From positions 1 through 59,709 of the forward strand of contig WBUQ01000011.1 of the NCBI GenBank assembly GCA_008933635.1: DNA of 59,709 nt, in the 5' to 3' direction. The translations under genes and the position numbers were made by a program. Of the stretch, positions 17,647 to 26,165 are shown in pieces (within the stretch, counting starts at the first letter, position 1; every line of letters starts with the position of its first letter). The notes below the pieces were generated by a model, which did no database searches, had not been told where the DNA came from, and saw only the letters and a list, made by a program, of their open reading frames with translations. The DNA is from Desulfobulbaceae bacterium. GTDB lineage: Bacteria; Desulfobacterota; Desulfobulbia; Desulfobulbales; Desulfocapsaceae.

Positions 17647-19155
17647 ATGGTAAAAAAAATTTCTGTTTTCGCACTGGCAGGATTGCTCGCGATTCCTGCC
17701 ATGGCAATGGCCAGCGCCGGGCCGAATGTCACTGATCTGGAAAAGAAGATCGAGGAGCTGAGCAGGGAACTGGATGCTCTGAAAGCGGCAATGGACGCCC
17801 AGAAGGAAGTCAGCGACAAGCTCTCCGACAGCGTCGACAGTCTCGATGAGCGCTCGGAGGACTGGGATCTTGCAGCCCGGATCAAATTCTATGGCGATTT
17901 CCGCAGTCGGCTCGATTACTATACCGCTGATACCGTCTTCGGCAGAGATCTTGAAAATGACACTCTCTGGACCAACCGTTTTCGGCTCAACATGCGGGTC
18001 AACGCGTCGGAGAACGTCGAGTTCAAGGGGCGTCTGGCAATGTACAAGACCTGGGGCAACCAATCCGCCTTCACCGATGATTCCGGAGCGATGTGGCCGG
18101 TCTTTGACGGCAACGTCACCCGGACCCCGGCCGAAGACAGTGCCCTGTATGTCGACCGGGCCTACGTCAACTGGAACAATATCGCCGGTCTGCCGATGTG
18201 GTTCTCCATCGGCCGGCGCCCGACAACCGATGGCCCGCCTGCCGAATTCCGCACCGGAGTCGATGGCGAAGCCACCCCGATGTCCTTCATGAACTGGCCT
18301 TTCGATGGCCTGACATTGGGATACGCCTGGAACTGGGGGTATGAGGCAATGGGTGACAGCCGGCTCCGCTTCTGCTATGGCCGCGGCTTCGAGGCCGGTC
18401 TGCAGAATGAAAATGGCACTGGCTCTATCGATGACATGGATTTCGCCGGCTTCAGCTGGGATGTCATGAAAAAGGATGAGATGTTCGCCTATTTCCAGAT
18501 ATACAATGCCTTCAACGTCATCAACTACCCGAATTTCCAGGATCCGATCATCAACTCCCAATTTGGAAACATATCCGGCATGGGAGACAGAAAGAACCTT
18601 GGCAGCATCCTCCATACTTCGGCGGTGTTCGAGAACAAGGTCGCCAATCTCAATTACTTCCTGGCCGGTGGCTGGTCGCAGACCAACCCGGATGCCGACG
18701 GCATGTTCAACGACTATGCGGCAATGGCAGCCGGACTGGCGGGCCCCAATACCAGTGAAGAAAACGGCTACAGCGTCTATGCCGGTGTCCGGTACGACAT
18801 GGACAATATCCGCCTGAAGCTCGGTGCAGAGTTTAACTACGGTTCGGAGAACTGGGTGGCGATGTCGCCGGGGCATGACGAGATCTACCAGGCAAAGCTG
18901 GCGACCCGTGGTCAGGTCTATGAGGTCTATGGCCTCTATGATCTACCGACTGGCGAGATGATTTCAAAATACGCCAAGACTTTTATCCGCTTCGGTTACC
19001 AGCATTACGAGTACGATTACTTCGGCTCTGGCGACTGGAATATGGCCGCCTATGACCTGAACGATCCGATGGATCTGATGAAGATGTCCATGATGGGAAT
19101 TGATTCGGTTGAGCAGGCCGATCAGATCTACCTGACCTTCGAGGCGTTCTTCTGA
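17647..19155 (+). CDS. DUF3373 family outer-membrane beta-barrel protein
   Basis: A 502-residue exported protein. A signal peptide (KK, then AGLLAIPAMAMASA) is followed by a short predicted coiled coil (about residues 28-70, LEKKIEELSRELDALKAAMD) and a long domain of alternating aromatic strands (YGDFRSRLDYY, NRFRLNMRVNASENVEFKGR, RFCYGRGFEAG, SVYAGVRYDMDN) that ends in Phe-Phe. That is the layout of porin-like barrels with a periplasmic coiled-coil stalk. It matches DUF3373 proteins of Desulfobacterota and Campylobacterota; the function is unknown, perhaps a porin. AGGGAGG precedes the ATG by about 7 nt. It is monocistronic, ended by a strong terminator. Confidence 0.85.
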   Translation: MVKKISVFALAGLLAIPAMAMASAGPNVTDLEKKIEELSRELDALKAAMDAQKEVSDKLSDSVDSLDERSEDWDLAARIKFYGDFRSRLDYYTADTVFGRDLENDTLWTNRFRLNMRVNASENVEFKGRLAMYKTWGNQSAFTDDSGAMWPVFDGNVTRTPAEDSALYVDRAYVNWNNIAGLPMWFSIGRRPTTDGPPAEFRTGVDGEATPMSFMNWPFDGLTLGYAWNWGYEAMGDSRLRFCYGRGFEAGLQNENGTGSIDDMDFAGFSWDVMKKDEMFAYFQIYNAFNVINYPNFQDPIINSQFGNISGMGDRKNLGSILHTSAVFENKVANLNYFLAGGWSQTNPDADGMFNDYAAMAAGLAGPNTSEENGYSVYAGVRYDMDNIRLKLGAEFNYGSENWVAMSPGHDEIYQAKLATRGQVYEVYGLYDLPTGEMISKYAKTFIRFGYQHYEYDYFGSGDWNMAAYDLNDPMDLMKMSMMGIDSVEQADQIYLTFEAFF

Positions 19156-19182
19156 TCTGAGCAGGGCGTATCTCTTCTCCTG

Positions 19183-19215
19183 AAAGGGGATGCCTCAGCG
19201 AGGCATCCCCTTTTT
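19183..19215 (+). terminator. Rho-independent terminator after the DUF3373 gene
   Basis: A perfect 10-bp stem GGGGATGCCT (19186-19195) / AGGCATCCCC (19201-19210) with loop CAGCG, followed by TTTTT and preceded by AAA. It is 28 bp after the stop codon. Confidence 0.95.
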
Positions 19216-19327
19216 GTATTCATCGCTCCCCACTTGTCCCCGTTCTGCTCCGTCTGCTATACTGCGAGACCTGCCCTCCCCAGGCAGGTTCGCTATCGGT
19301 TTGCCATCATCGTTCGGAGCGTGAGAC

Positions 19328-20104
19328 ATGCTTTATATGGAGAAAGACATCCTCTTCGGTTCGTTTGGACCGGAACATAATCCCGCCTGCCGGTACGCCA
19401 TGTTCAATCGTCATGGCGGGTTGAGTCGACCGCCATTTTCGTATCTCAACTGCAGCTATGCCGTTGGGGACGACCGTAAGGCAGTGGCTGCCAACAGGTC
19501 TGCGATGAAAGAGATCATAAAAGTGGATCGCCTCGTCTCGGTCGGGCAGGTGCATGGAGATGGTATCCACTGCCTGGAGGATTTTCCGGCAGATGATCTC
19601 GAGATAGCTGGTTATGACGCCATCGTCAGTCCCCTCCCTGATGTCGGCCTGATGATTCAGCATGCCGACTGCCAGGCCGTGCTGCTCTGCGACCCTGTCA
19701 GGAGAATCATCGCTGCGGTGCATAGCGGTTGGCGCGGCAGCGTCGGCGATATTCTCGGCAAGACGGTCAGACTGATGGCCGATCGTTATACTGCAAGGCC
19801 CCAGGATATGATGGCGGTGATAGGTCCGTCCCTCGGGCCCTGCTGCAGTGAATTCGTCAACCATCGTCTGGAACTGCCCGATCAGTTCCAAAGGTTCCGG
19901 ACCATGGACAATCATTTCGATTTCTGGCAGATTTCCCGGGAACAGCTGACGGCAGCAGGACTCCTGCCTTCATCGATTTCAGTCGCCGGGGTATGCACAT
20001 CCTGTTCTCTTGACTATTTCTCCTATAGACGGGCAAAAAGGGAGGGTAATGGGGTGACCGGTCGGAACGGTTCGGTAATTGTCCTGGGGAAAGCGACGGC
20101 CTGA
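19328..20104 (+). CDS. pgeF: Multicopper polyphenol oxidase-fold protein (YfiH/YlmD, PgeF)
   Basis: A 258-residue YfiH/LACC1-family protein. Members act as purine nucleoside phosphorylases/adenosine deaminases, and PgeF of E. coli has been described as a peptidoglycan-editing factor. The catalytic zinc-site signatures are present: SVGQVHGDGI, IQHADCQAVLLCD and AAVHSGWRGSVGDI, then IGPSLGPCCSEF and the C-terminal CTSCSLDYFSYRR. GGAG sits 8 nt before the ATG at 19328; a second in-frame ATG at 19337 is possible. It stands alone between a terminator and a decayed two-component system. Confidence 0.93.
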   Translation: MLYMEKDILFGSFGPEHNPACRYAMFNRHGGLSRPPFSYLNCSYAVGDDRKAVAANRSAMKEIIKVDRLVSVGQVHGDGIHCLEDFPADDLEIAGYDAIVSPLPDVGLMIQHADCQAVLLCDPVRRIIAAVHSGWRGSVGDILGKTVRLMADRYTARPQDMMAVIGPSLGPCCSEFVNHRLELPDQFQRFRTMDNHFDFWQISREQLTAAGLLPSSISVAGVCTSCSLDYFSYRRAKREGNGVTGRNGSVIVLGKATA

Positions 20105-20118
20105 AGGGAGAGAGGCCA

Positions 20119-20667
20119 TTGCGGATTCTGCTGATAGAAGATGACAGGAAAGCTGCCGCGTTCATCGGCAGGTGACCACGGGGAGTCTGGATGTACTGTC
20201 GAGGTTCGTCATGCTGGGGACGAGGGGCTGGAACCGGTGCTGTCGTCTTCTTTCGATGCCGCAGTCATCGATATCATGCTTCCGGAAACTGATGGCCTGA
20301 CGGTGATCGAACGGATGCGTCGCGCCGGTATCGCGACTCCCGTTCTCATCCTCAGCGCCCAGCCGACGATGCTGGACGTCGGCGATCTGGAAATGGACCT
20401 GCCCCACCATGAATGAAGTGACCAGGGCAGGAGTTAGGATCGACCTGCCCGCCAGGGAATACGCGCTGCTGGCATACCTGATGCGGCATAGCGGTGTGGT
20501 GTATTGAAAGCCACGATTCTCGAGAGGGTATCGACTATGATAGCGATCCCCGGACCAATGTCGTCGACATTCTAATCTGTAGAGTGCGCAACAGGATCGA
20601 TAAAGATTTCGAACCGAAGCTGATCCATACCGTCAGAGGCATGGGCTATGTTCTTTGTGAAAGGTAG
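20119..20667 (+). pseudogene. Decayed OmpR-family response regulator
   Basis: Three reading frames must be joined to recover a winged-helix response regulator. Frame 1 gives LRILLIEDDRKAAAFIGR from TTG 20119, then a stop. Frame 2 (about 20183-20416) gives ESGCTVEVRHAGDEG and AVIDIMLPETDGLTVIERM, with the phospho-acceptor Asp. It then jumps from ILSAQPTMLD to GDLEMDLPHHE, missing about 40-45 residues including the conserved Lys region. A TGAA duplication at 20412-20419 shifts to frame 3 ([24 protein letters not shown]), and a last shift gives [16 protein letters not shown] through [11 protein letters not shown] to the TAG at 20665. With three frameshifts and a deletion it cannot make a working protein. 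Confidence 0.85.
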
Positions 20668-21420
20668 TTCTTTCGCCCTTTCCCGCTGGCGGCGGCTGCT
20701 GTCGTTTGTTCTCTTGTTCTGGCTTGGGGCCGGGTGGTTTTTCTGACTTTTCTCTGGCTCGTACGGATTAATCTGCAAGATCGCGAACTGACCAAAGCGA
20801 ACGTGATACTCGATGCGTACCTGCAACAGAAACAGGTTGCCGGAATCGGCAGTGGGTCCGGAAAATGAGAACAGGAACCGGATGGTCTGCTGTTCATCAG
20901 GTTGATTCGAGGCGGCAGTCATGTTGTCATGATACACGAGCATGGGGGGCATGGTCTGGCGTTCAAGGACCTGATGCGTCTGGCACCCGATGAACCGAAG
21001 GCCTGGGAAAGTATCGGAGACGGCGATTTCCTGGTTGTTTTGAACATTGTTTCGCGACCTCTCGATGGTGGTGGCGTCATCCAGGTCGGGACTATTGCAG
21101 GCGAAGGATAGCAGCTGTACCGGTTGCTGGTCCGGGCGGTCCTGATCGGCGCCCACCCGGATGGTGAATGTCTGCGGGTCGATTCCTGCGATAATGGTTT
21201 CGGCATATCCCAGAACGAGATAGGCCGGATATGGGAGAGGTTGTACCGGGGAGATCGCAGCTGTTCGCAACCGGGGCTCGGTCTCGGTCTCAATTATGTC
21301 AAGGCCGTCAGAGAGGCCCATGGGGGCACGGTGCAGGTGAGAAGTGCCCTGCATCAGGGGAGTTGTTTCAGCATCCTGTTGCCCGCTGTGGCGGAATGCT
21401 TGCCTGAGGAGGCGGACAGG
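20648..21420 (+). pseudogene. Decayed sensor histidine kinase (partner of the broken regulator)
   Basis: The start overlaps the end of the regulator remnant (ATG 20648, [18 protein letters not shown], one TM helix). A shift in the TTTTT run at about 20741-20745 continues as LTFLWLVRINLQDREL; another frame (20902-21111) gives RGGSHVVMIHEHG and FKDLMRLAPDEPKAW of the sensor domain. After a stop at 21109 the reading resumes inside the ATPase domain: DNGFGIS (G1 box), an F-box-like IWERLYRGDRS and GLGLGLNYVKAV (G2 box). HAMP, the HisKA dimerisation domain with the phospho-His, and the N box are missing. The 3' end is uncertain because the convergent EEP gene overlaps it. Confidence 0.82.
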
Positions 21421-22148
21421 CAGCTGAAATCGCAGACCAATGGTGCATGGTCCGACAATTTGACGTCTGGGATAAAGAAATCGTCGATTCTGATGCCGGG
21501 CGAGTGGAGGATGTAGTCTATCTCGCGATATGGTGCATGACTGGGATGCGAGGGGGCGTTGCCGACGTTGGCGCTTTCCAGTCCTGTTGCCGCCAGGAAA
21601 AGCTTGAGTTCCTTGTCGCCCCAGAACGTGTTGAAATCGCCGGCGACGATGATCTCTTTTTGCGTTGCCTTGATCAGGCTGTAGAGTTGGCTCAGCTGGT
21701 TCTGCCGGTGTCGGAATTTCAGGGACAGGTGAACAACGAAAATCGCGACCTGTTCAAGTTCGGCCTTGATGATCAGGCGTTTGACCCCCTGGGAAAAGTA
21801 ATGGAAGCTGCAGTCAATGATTTCATCCCTGCTCAGCAGCGCGTTGGATTGCTGCCTGATAATCGGCATCCTGTGGACGAGCGACGTGTTGCTGTACTTG
21901 GTTTCGACGACGAAGTGATAATCGAGTTCCCGTGCGATCTGTTCCGCCTGGCAGGTATTGCTAGCACGGTATGAGCCGGAGTCGACTTCGACCAAACCGA
22001 TGATGTCGGGATTGACGGTCCGGATGAAATCGATGATCCGTTGCAGGTTGGTTGCTGTTTTCTTGAAGAAACCGGCATAGGGTATCGGCAGGTGAAAGCC
22101 CTTCTTGTGACCGGTACCGTAGCGGATGTTGTAGAGAAGTAATCGCAT
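21354..22148 (-). CDS. Endonuclease/exonuclease/phosphatase (EEP) family protein
   Basis: A 264-residue cytosolic protein with the metal-dependent EEP fold motifs: LLYNIRYGTG at the N-terminus, PDIIGLVEVDSG (metal-binding Glu), FVVHLSLKFRHRQNQL (catalytic His), IVAGDFNTF (Asp/Asn) and the C-terminal SDHAPLVCDF (Asp-His). The set could serve a phosphodiesterase, sphingomyelinase-like enzyme or nuclease; substrate choice is not visible. The core ends at CDF; about 25 further residues are read antisense to the end of the decayed histidine kinase, so the natural stop may have been lost as that locus eroded. Confidence 0.83.
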   Translation of the reverse strand: MRLLLYNIRYGTGHKKGFHLPIPYAGFFKKTATNLQRIIDFIRTVNPDIIGLVEVDSGSYRASNTCQAEQIARELDYHFVVETKYSNTSLVHRMPIIRQQSNALLSRDEIIDCSFHYFSQGVKRLIIKAELEQVAIFVVHLSLKFRHRQNQLSQLYSLIKATQKEIIVAGDFNTFWGDKELKLFLAATGLESANVGNAPSHPSHAPYREIDYILHSPGIRIDDFFIPDVKLSDHAPLVCDFSCLSASSGKHSATAGNRMLKQLP

Positions 22149-22312
22149 GCTGTATGATAGCTGATAGAGTCTCTGCCCGGCAATCTTTCATGCCCGGAAA
22201 AGAAGGATGGTTTGTTGTGTCAGCGGGCATAGGCCACAAACATGTCGTTGTCGAATGATATCCAGAAGCATAGAGACGGAGAACCGTCACTGATAAGAAG
22301 GAATTTTGTAAG

Positions 22313-23245
22313 ATGATAGTCATCGGATCACGCAAGAGCAAGCTGGCGATGTGGCAGACGGAGACAGTGGCCAAGGCCCTCAATGAAGCGGGCATGGCAA
22401 CGAGAATCTGTGCCATGGAAACGAAGGGAGACAAGATACTTGATACGTCAATCGCCAAGATCGGCAGTAAAGGGGTCTTCACCCAGGAACTGGAAGAGCA
22501 ACTGGCGAATGGCACGACCGATATCGCAGTTCACAGCGCCAAGGACATGCAGTCGCAACTGCCCGACGGCTTTTCACTGATCGCCTTCACCTGCCGGGAA
22601 AAGGTGAATGATGTGCTGGTCAGCGACTCGACGTCCCTGGATATCGAGGACAGCACAAAACCCCTCCGTATCGGCACCTCTTCTGTCAGGAGGCGCGCTT
22701 TGCTGCGGCACTACTATCCCCATGTCGAGACAGTCGAAATGCGGGGCAATCTGCAGACCCGTCTCCGCAAGATGCGGGAAGGTGCCTGTGACGCCTTGAT
22801 GCTGGCCTATGCCGGTGTAAAGCGGATGGAATACGATGACATGATCGTCAAGATCTTCCCTGAAGATCGGTTCGTGCCGCCGGTCGGGCAAGGCTGCATC
22901 GCCATTGAAGCCTCATCGGCTCTTCCGGAAGAGAAGAGGATCTTCGTCCGCAACTGTCTCAATGACAGTGGCAGTGAGACCTGCCTTACCGCGGAACGGG
23001 CTTTCCTCAGGACACTCGAGGGCGGATGCAGCATTCCTGTTTTTGCCCTGGCGGTTCTCGATGGCGGCGATGTCGTTCTCGATGGCGGGATTGTCAGTCT
23101 GGACGGCAGGCAGATGGTGCGAATGACCCAGCGCGGGCCGGCAGAGGAGGCAGCGCAGATTGGCATCGAACTGGGCTCCAGGGTTCTGGAGGCAGGCGGC
23201 CTCGCACTGCTGCTGGAGATCAGGGAGCAGCAACGACACGGCTGA
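22313..23245 (+). CDS. hemC: Porphobilinogen deaminase (hydroxymethylbilane synthase)
   Basis: Polymerises four porphobilinogens to hydroxymethylbilane in tetrapyrrole synthesis. The 310 residues include VIGSRKSKLAMWQTE, catalytic Asp78 in HSAKDMQ (Asp84 in E. coli), GTSSVRRRALL and RGNLQTRLRKM for substrate acetate groups, and Cys239 in EGGCSIPV, the dipyrromethane attachment point. Length and motifs are complete. No hemA, hemD or hemB is adjacent. Its product feeds siroheme, heme and cobalamin, relevant to cbiK at 16.5-17.3 kb. It converges on the hydrogenase operon with a 93-bp gap. Confidence 0.97.
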   Translation: MIVIGSRKSKLAMWQTETVAKALNEAGMATRICAMETKGDKILDTSIAKIGSKGVFTQELEEQLANGTTDIAVHSAKDMQSQLPDGFSLIAFTCREKVNDVLVSDSTSLDIEDSTKPLRIGTSSVRRRALLRHYYPHVETVEMRGNLQTRLRKMREGACDALMLAYAGVKRMEYDDMIVKIFPEDRFVPPVGQGCIAIEASSALPEEKRIFVRNCLNDSGSETCLTAERAFLRTLEGGCSIPVFALAVLDGGDVVLDGGIVSLDGRQMVRMTQRGPAEEAAQIGIELGSRVLEAGGLALLLEIREQQRHG

Positions 23246-23338
23246 TGCCCATGGACAGGTGGAGCGCCTGAGACCAGAATCCTACCTTTCAGCACTGTTG
23301 CTGGTGAACAGCGGGGAAAGGCAGGTCAATGGTTGCTG

Positions 23339-24133
23339 TCAGCGCCGCTTGGCTTTCATCGCAGCAACAAGTCCCCGCAGATAACCGAGCCAGCTTTCAA
23401 ATCCTTCGCCGCCTTTGGTGGCGCAGAGATCGATAACCTTCAGGTGGTGGTTGAGCTGCAGAGCCTCCCTGGTCGCTTCAGCAACCGGAAAATCAAAATA
23501 CGGCAGCAGATCTGTCTTGGTGATCAGGAAGGTATGGGAGCTGGTAAAGGCCTTCGGGTATTTCGCCGGTTTGTCAGGTCCCTCCGGCACCGATACCAGG
23601 ACCACCCGCTCATGCTCGCCGAGATCGAAGGTAGCTGGACAGACCAGGTTTCCGACGTTCTCAATGAAAAGGAGATCGATATTGTCCCCGCCTGCTTCCT
23701 TCTGAAGCTGGTGAAAACCGCGATGAATCATGGCCGCATCGAGATGGCAGGCTCCGCCGGTTGTCAGCTGGATGGCCGGTACGCCTTTTGCGCGGATTCG
23801 GTCGGCGTCCCGTTCGGTTTCGATATCCCCCTCGATGACACCGATCCGGATTTCTCCCTTCAGGGCCTCGATTGTATGTTCGAGGAGGGTGGTCTTTCCG
23901 GAGCCGGGGCTGCTGATAAGGTTGAGGGCCACAGCCCCCATTTCCTCGAAGTGGTCGCGATTGATCTTCGCCAGCGCATCGTTGGCGGCGAAAAGACTGG
24001 CATGGACGTCGACCGTACGGGTGCCGGAAGTGGCGTTGTGGTGGTGACCGTGGCTGTGACTGTGGCTGTGGCCGTCATGGTCGTGGCTGTAAGAGGTGGT
24101 ACCCGGTGAGGGGCATCCGCATGAATCGCACAT
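23339..24133 (-). CDS. hypB: Hydrogenase nickel-incorporation GTPase HypB
   Basis: A 264-residue GTPase that loads nickel into the NiFe hydrogenase large subunit with HypA. The N-terminus has the high-affinity nickel motif CDSCGCP (residues 2-8), followed by a His-rich stretch (HDHDGHSHSHSHGHHH) for metal storage. The G domain shows the P-loop SSPGSGKTTLLE, an internal low-affinity metal region around CHLDAAMIHRGFH, and the G4-like ITKTDLLPYF. It is the last gene of the hydrogenase operon, 38 bp after hypA. GAGGAC precedes the ATG. Confidence 0.96.
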   Translation of the reverse strand: MCDSCGCPSPGTTSYSHDHDGHSHSHSHGHHHNATSGTRTVDVHASLFAANDALAKINRDHFEEMGAVALNLISSPGSGKTTLLEHTIEALKGEIRIGVIEGDIETERDADRIRAKGVPAIQLTTGGACHLDAAMIHRGFHQLQKEAGGDNIDLLFIENVGNLVCPATFDLGEHERVVLVSVPEGPDKPAKYPKAFTSSHTFLITKTDLLPYFDFPVAEATREALQLNHHLKVIDLCATKGGEGFESWLGYLRGLVAAMKAKRR

Positions 24134-24171
24134 GGTAGTGTCCTCATGAATTGGAGTATTCGATGTCAGGC

Positions 24172-24516
24172 CTATTCCATTTCAACCTGACGTAAAACAA
24201 GATCATCGCCACTTTCCGGAATCAGCAGCCGGTTGCGGCATAGCGGGCATTGCTCGGTTCTGATCCCGCTTGACATCATGACGTGACCGCAGTCGGAGCA
24301 CCGGCAGACGGCGTCCGGCGTCCTGATGATCAAATTTGATTCACCCAGAAGCCTTTCGCCGGTGGTCAGCGTATCAAATCCGAACTGGAAGGAATCGATG
24401 ACGACGCCGGAGAGCGTGCCGATCTCCATCGTCACGGAGAGAACTTTCTCCACACCGTTCTCCACGGCCAGTTGTCTGAGCTGTCCGATCAGGTTCTGGA
24501 TAAGGTAAACTTCATG
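24172..24516 (-). pseudogene. hypA: hypA with apparently missing start codon (nickel metallochaperone)
   Basis: The frame encodes a full HypA: HEVYLIQNLIGQLRQL, TMEIGTLSGVVIDSFQFGFD and the zinc site CRCSDCG plus CPLC. HypA always begins Met-His-Glu, with His2 and the N-terminus binding nickel. Here the codon before His is AGG (24517-24519), and no ATG, GTG or TTG lies between the upstream in-frame TGA and this point. The only ATG near the AGGA ribosome site is in the wrong frame and stops after eight codons. A fallback GTG at 24465 would drop 17 residues including the nickel site. One T-to-G change explains it; with T the protease gene would end in TGA two codons later, overlapping ATGCATGA. 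It may be a true mutation or a sequence error. Confidence 0.8.
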
Positions 24517-24517
24517 C

Positions 24518-25027
24518 CTATCCTGAAATCGTCATTTTCTTTTTCACTTCGACACCAAGACCTTGCAGGCGCTTCAGGATCATGTCGGCAACTTCAACCA
24601 CCCGCTGACTGACTACGTCGGAGAGTTCGATGCTTTCGGTCAGTTCCTTGGGAATGACGGTATAGAATTCGACCTCCTGCGGCGCCGCATCACGAAGTTT
24701 GCATATCTCCATCACCTCAAGGAAGCCGAGCTGGTGGGGAGACATCCTGGTCTGGAAGTTGCCGGCCCTGACATCGGCCAGCGTGTAGAAATGAAACGAT
24801 CCGGGTTCCCCCGCGATATCGACGACATCGATGATCAGTACCGGGTCGCATTCTTCGAGAAAAGGCGACATGTAGATGCCGGCGGTGCCGATGTCATGGA
24901 TTTCAACATTCTCCGGGAAGATATAGTTGTTTTCGAGGTACTGGACTGTATGGACACCGAATCCCTCGTCCCGGAGGATCAGGTTGCCGATGCCGAAGAT
25001 ACCGATTTTTTTGGAGGGTAATGTCAT
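24518..25027 (-). CDS. NiFe-hydrogenase maturation protease (HybD/HyaD family)
   Basis: A 169-residue endopeptidase that clips the C-terminal tail of the large subunit once nickel is in place. It has GIGN at the N-terminus and the three expected nickel-sensing positions: Glu21 (LRDEGFG), Asp67 (IIDVVD) and His98 (SPHQLG). The target is HyaB in the same operon, cut after the His of DPCxxCxxH. Its TAG stop overlaps the expected hypA start position. It lies between hypE and hypA; placement of the protease within the hyp genes is common. Confidence 0.93.
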   Translation of the reverse strand: MTLPSKKIGIFGIGNLILRDEGFGVHTVQYLENNYIFPENVEIHDIGTAGIYMSPFLEECDPVLIIDVVDIAGEPGSFHFYTLADVRAGNFQTRMSPHQLGFLEVMEICKLRDAAPQEVEFYTVIPKELTESIELSDVVSQRVVEVADMILKRLQGLGVEVKKKMTISG

Positions 25028-25062
25028 AAGACTCTTTGTGGTACCGGATTTTTTGGAGGAAT

Positions 25063-26076
25063 TCAGCAGATACGGGGAAGCGGTTCCCCATGCAGTGGGG
25101 TCACCACCCGCAAACCGCCGACAGGAGTGTTGATCACCACCCTCCCGGCCTTGCCATTAAACATGCGACCGATTATCGTCGCCTCAGCGCCTTCAGCGGT
25201 TTCCCGCATGATCTGCAGCGCCTCTTCGGCACGATCTGAGGCGACGACTGCCAGGAGTTTCCCTTCGTTGGCCAGGTAGAGCGGTTCCAGGCCGAGCAGT
25301 TCACAGGCGGCCCGAACCTGTGGCCGAACCGGCAGGGATTCCTCGCGCAGCTCTATCCCGAGCTGGCTGTTGGCCGCGATCTCGTTCAGGGTGGTGGCAA
25401 CTCCGCCGCGGGTAGGATCGCGCAGGGTGCGGACACTTCCGGGCAGTTCCTTGAGCAGTCTTGCCACCAGGCGGTGCAGCGGCATGGTGTCGCTTTCGAG
25501 TTGACCCTGCATTGCGATACCGGCACGGCGGGTCATAATGGTGATGCCGTGATCCCCCATCGTCCCGGAAAGAAGGATAATGTCACCTTCCCGGGCGTTC
25601 TTCGACGAGATGTCGATGCCATCAGCGACAACGCCGATTCCAGAGGTATTGATGAAAATCTTGTCTCCCTTGCCTTTCGGCACCACCTTGGTGTCGCCTG
25701 TGACTATGGGGACACCGCTTTCCCGGCAGGCTTCGGCAATGGAGATAATGATCCGCTCGAGGTCGTCGAGCGGCATGCCTTCTTCCAGAATGAGTCCGAG
25801 ACTGAGGCAGAGTGGTTGCGCGCCGCGCATCGCCAGATCGTTGATGGTACCGTGCACCGCCAGCTTGCCGATATCGCCGCCGGGAAAGAAAATCGGGTCG
25901 ACGACGTAACTGTCTGTTGTAAAGGCAAGGCGGCCGTTCTGTCTGTCGAGCACGGCACTGTCTTCCAGACCGCGGAGGGTCGGGTTGTCGAGATGCTTGA
26001 TGAACAGGCTGCTGATCAGTTCCTGGCTGGCGAGACCGCCGCTGCCGTGGTCAAGAAGTATGCATTTTTCGGACAT
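25063..26076 (-). CDS. hypE: Carbamoyl-dehydratase HypE
   Basis: A 337-residue member of the AIR-synthase-like fold that dehydrates a carbamoyl group on its C-terminal Cys to a thiocyanate, the CN donor for the Fe(CN)2CO centre. It opens with CILLDHGSGGLASQELI, has ATP-binding FTTDSYVVDPIFFPGGDIG, and ends exactly in PRIC with the required terminal cysteine. The next gene (protease) starts 35 bp downstream. Complete and typical. Confidence 0.97.
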   Translation of the reverse strand: MSEKCILLDHGSGGLASQELISSLFIKHLDNPTLRGLEDSAVLDRQNGRLAFTTDSYVVDPIFFPGGDIGKLAVHGTINDLAMRGAQPLCLSLGLILEEGMPLDDLERIIISIAEACRESGVPIVTGDTKVVPKGKGDKIFINTSGIGVVADGIDISSKNAREGDIILLSGTMGDHGITIMTRRAGIAMQGQLESDTMPLHRLVARLLKELPGSVRTLRDPTRGGVATTLNEIAANSQLGIELREESLPVRPQVRAACELLGLEPLYLANEGKLLAVVASDRAEEALQIMRETAEGAEATIIGRMFNGKAGRVVINTPVGGLRVVTPLHGEPLPRIC

Positions 26077-26165
26077 CGTTGTGTGTATGATCGTTGGATG
26101 CGGTCGGAAAAGTGGATAATTGCCTGAACGGTCAGGGGCTCAGGGGAAGAGCATCAGGACCGCGG

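Noticed and set aside
20141-20416. A short stand-alone receiver-domain gene
   Set aside because: Its first residues are out of frame with the true receiver start at 20119, and the winged-helix remains continue after it in other frames, so it is a piece of a pseudogene.
24172-24465. A normal but short hypA starting at GTG 24465
   Set aside because: The frame stays HypA-like for 17 codons upstream, back to the conserved His-Glu, and no ribosome site precedes the GTG, so it is more likely a gene with a lost start.
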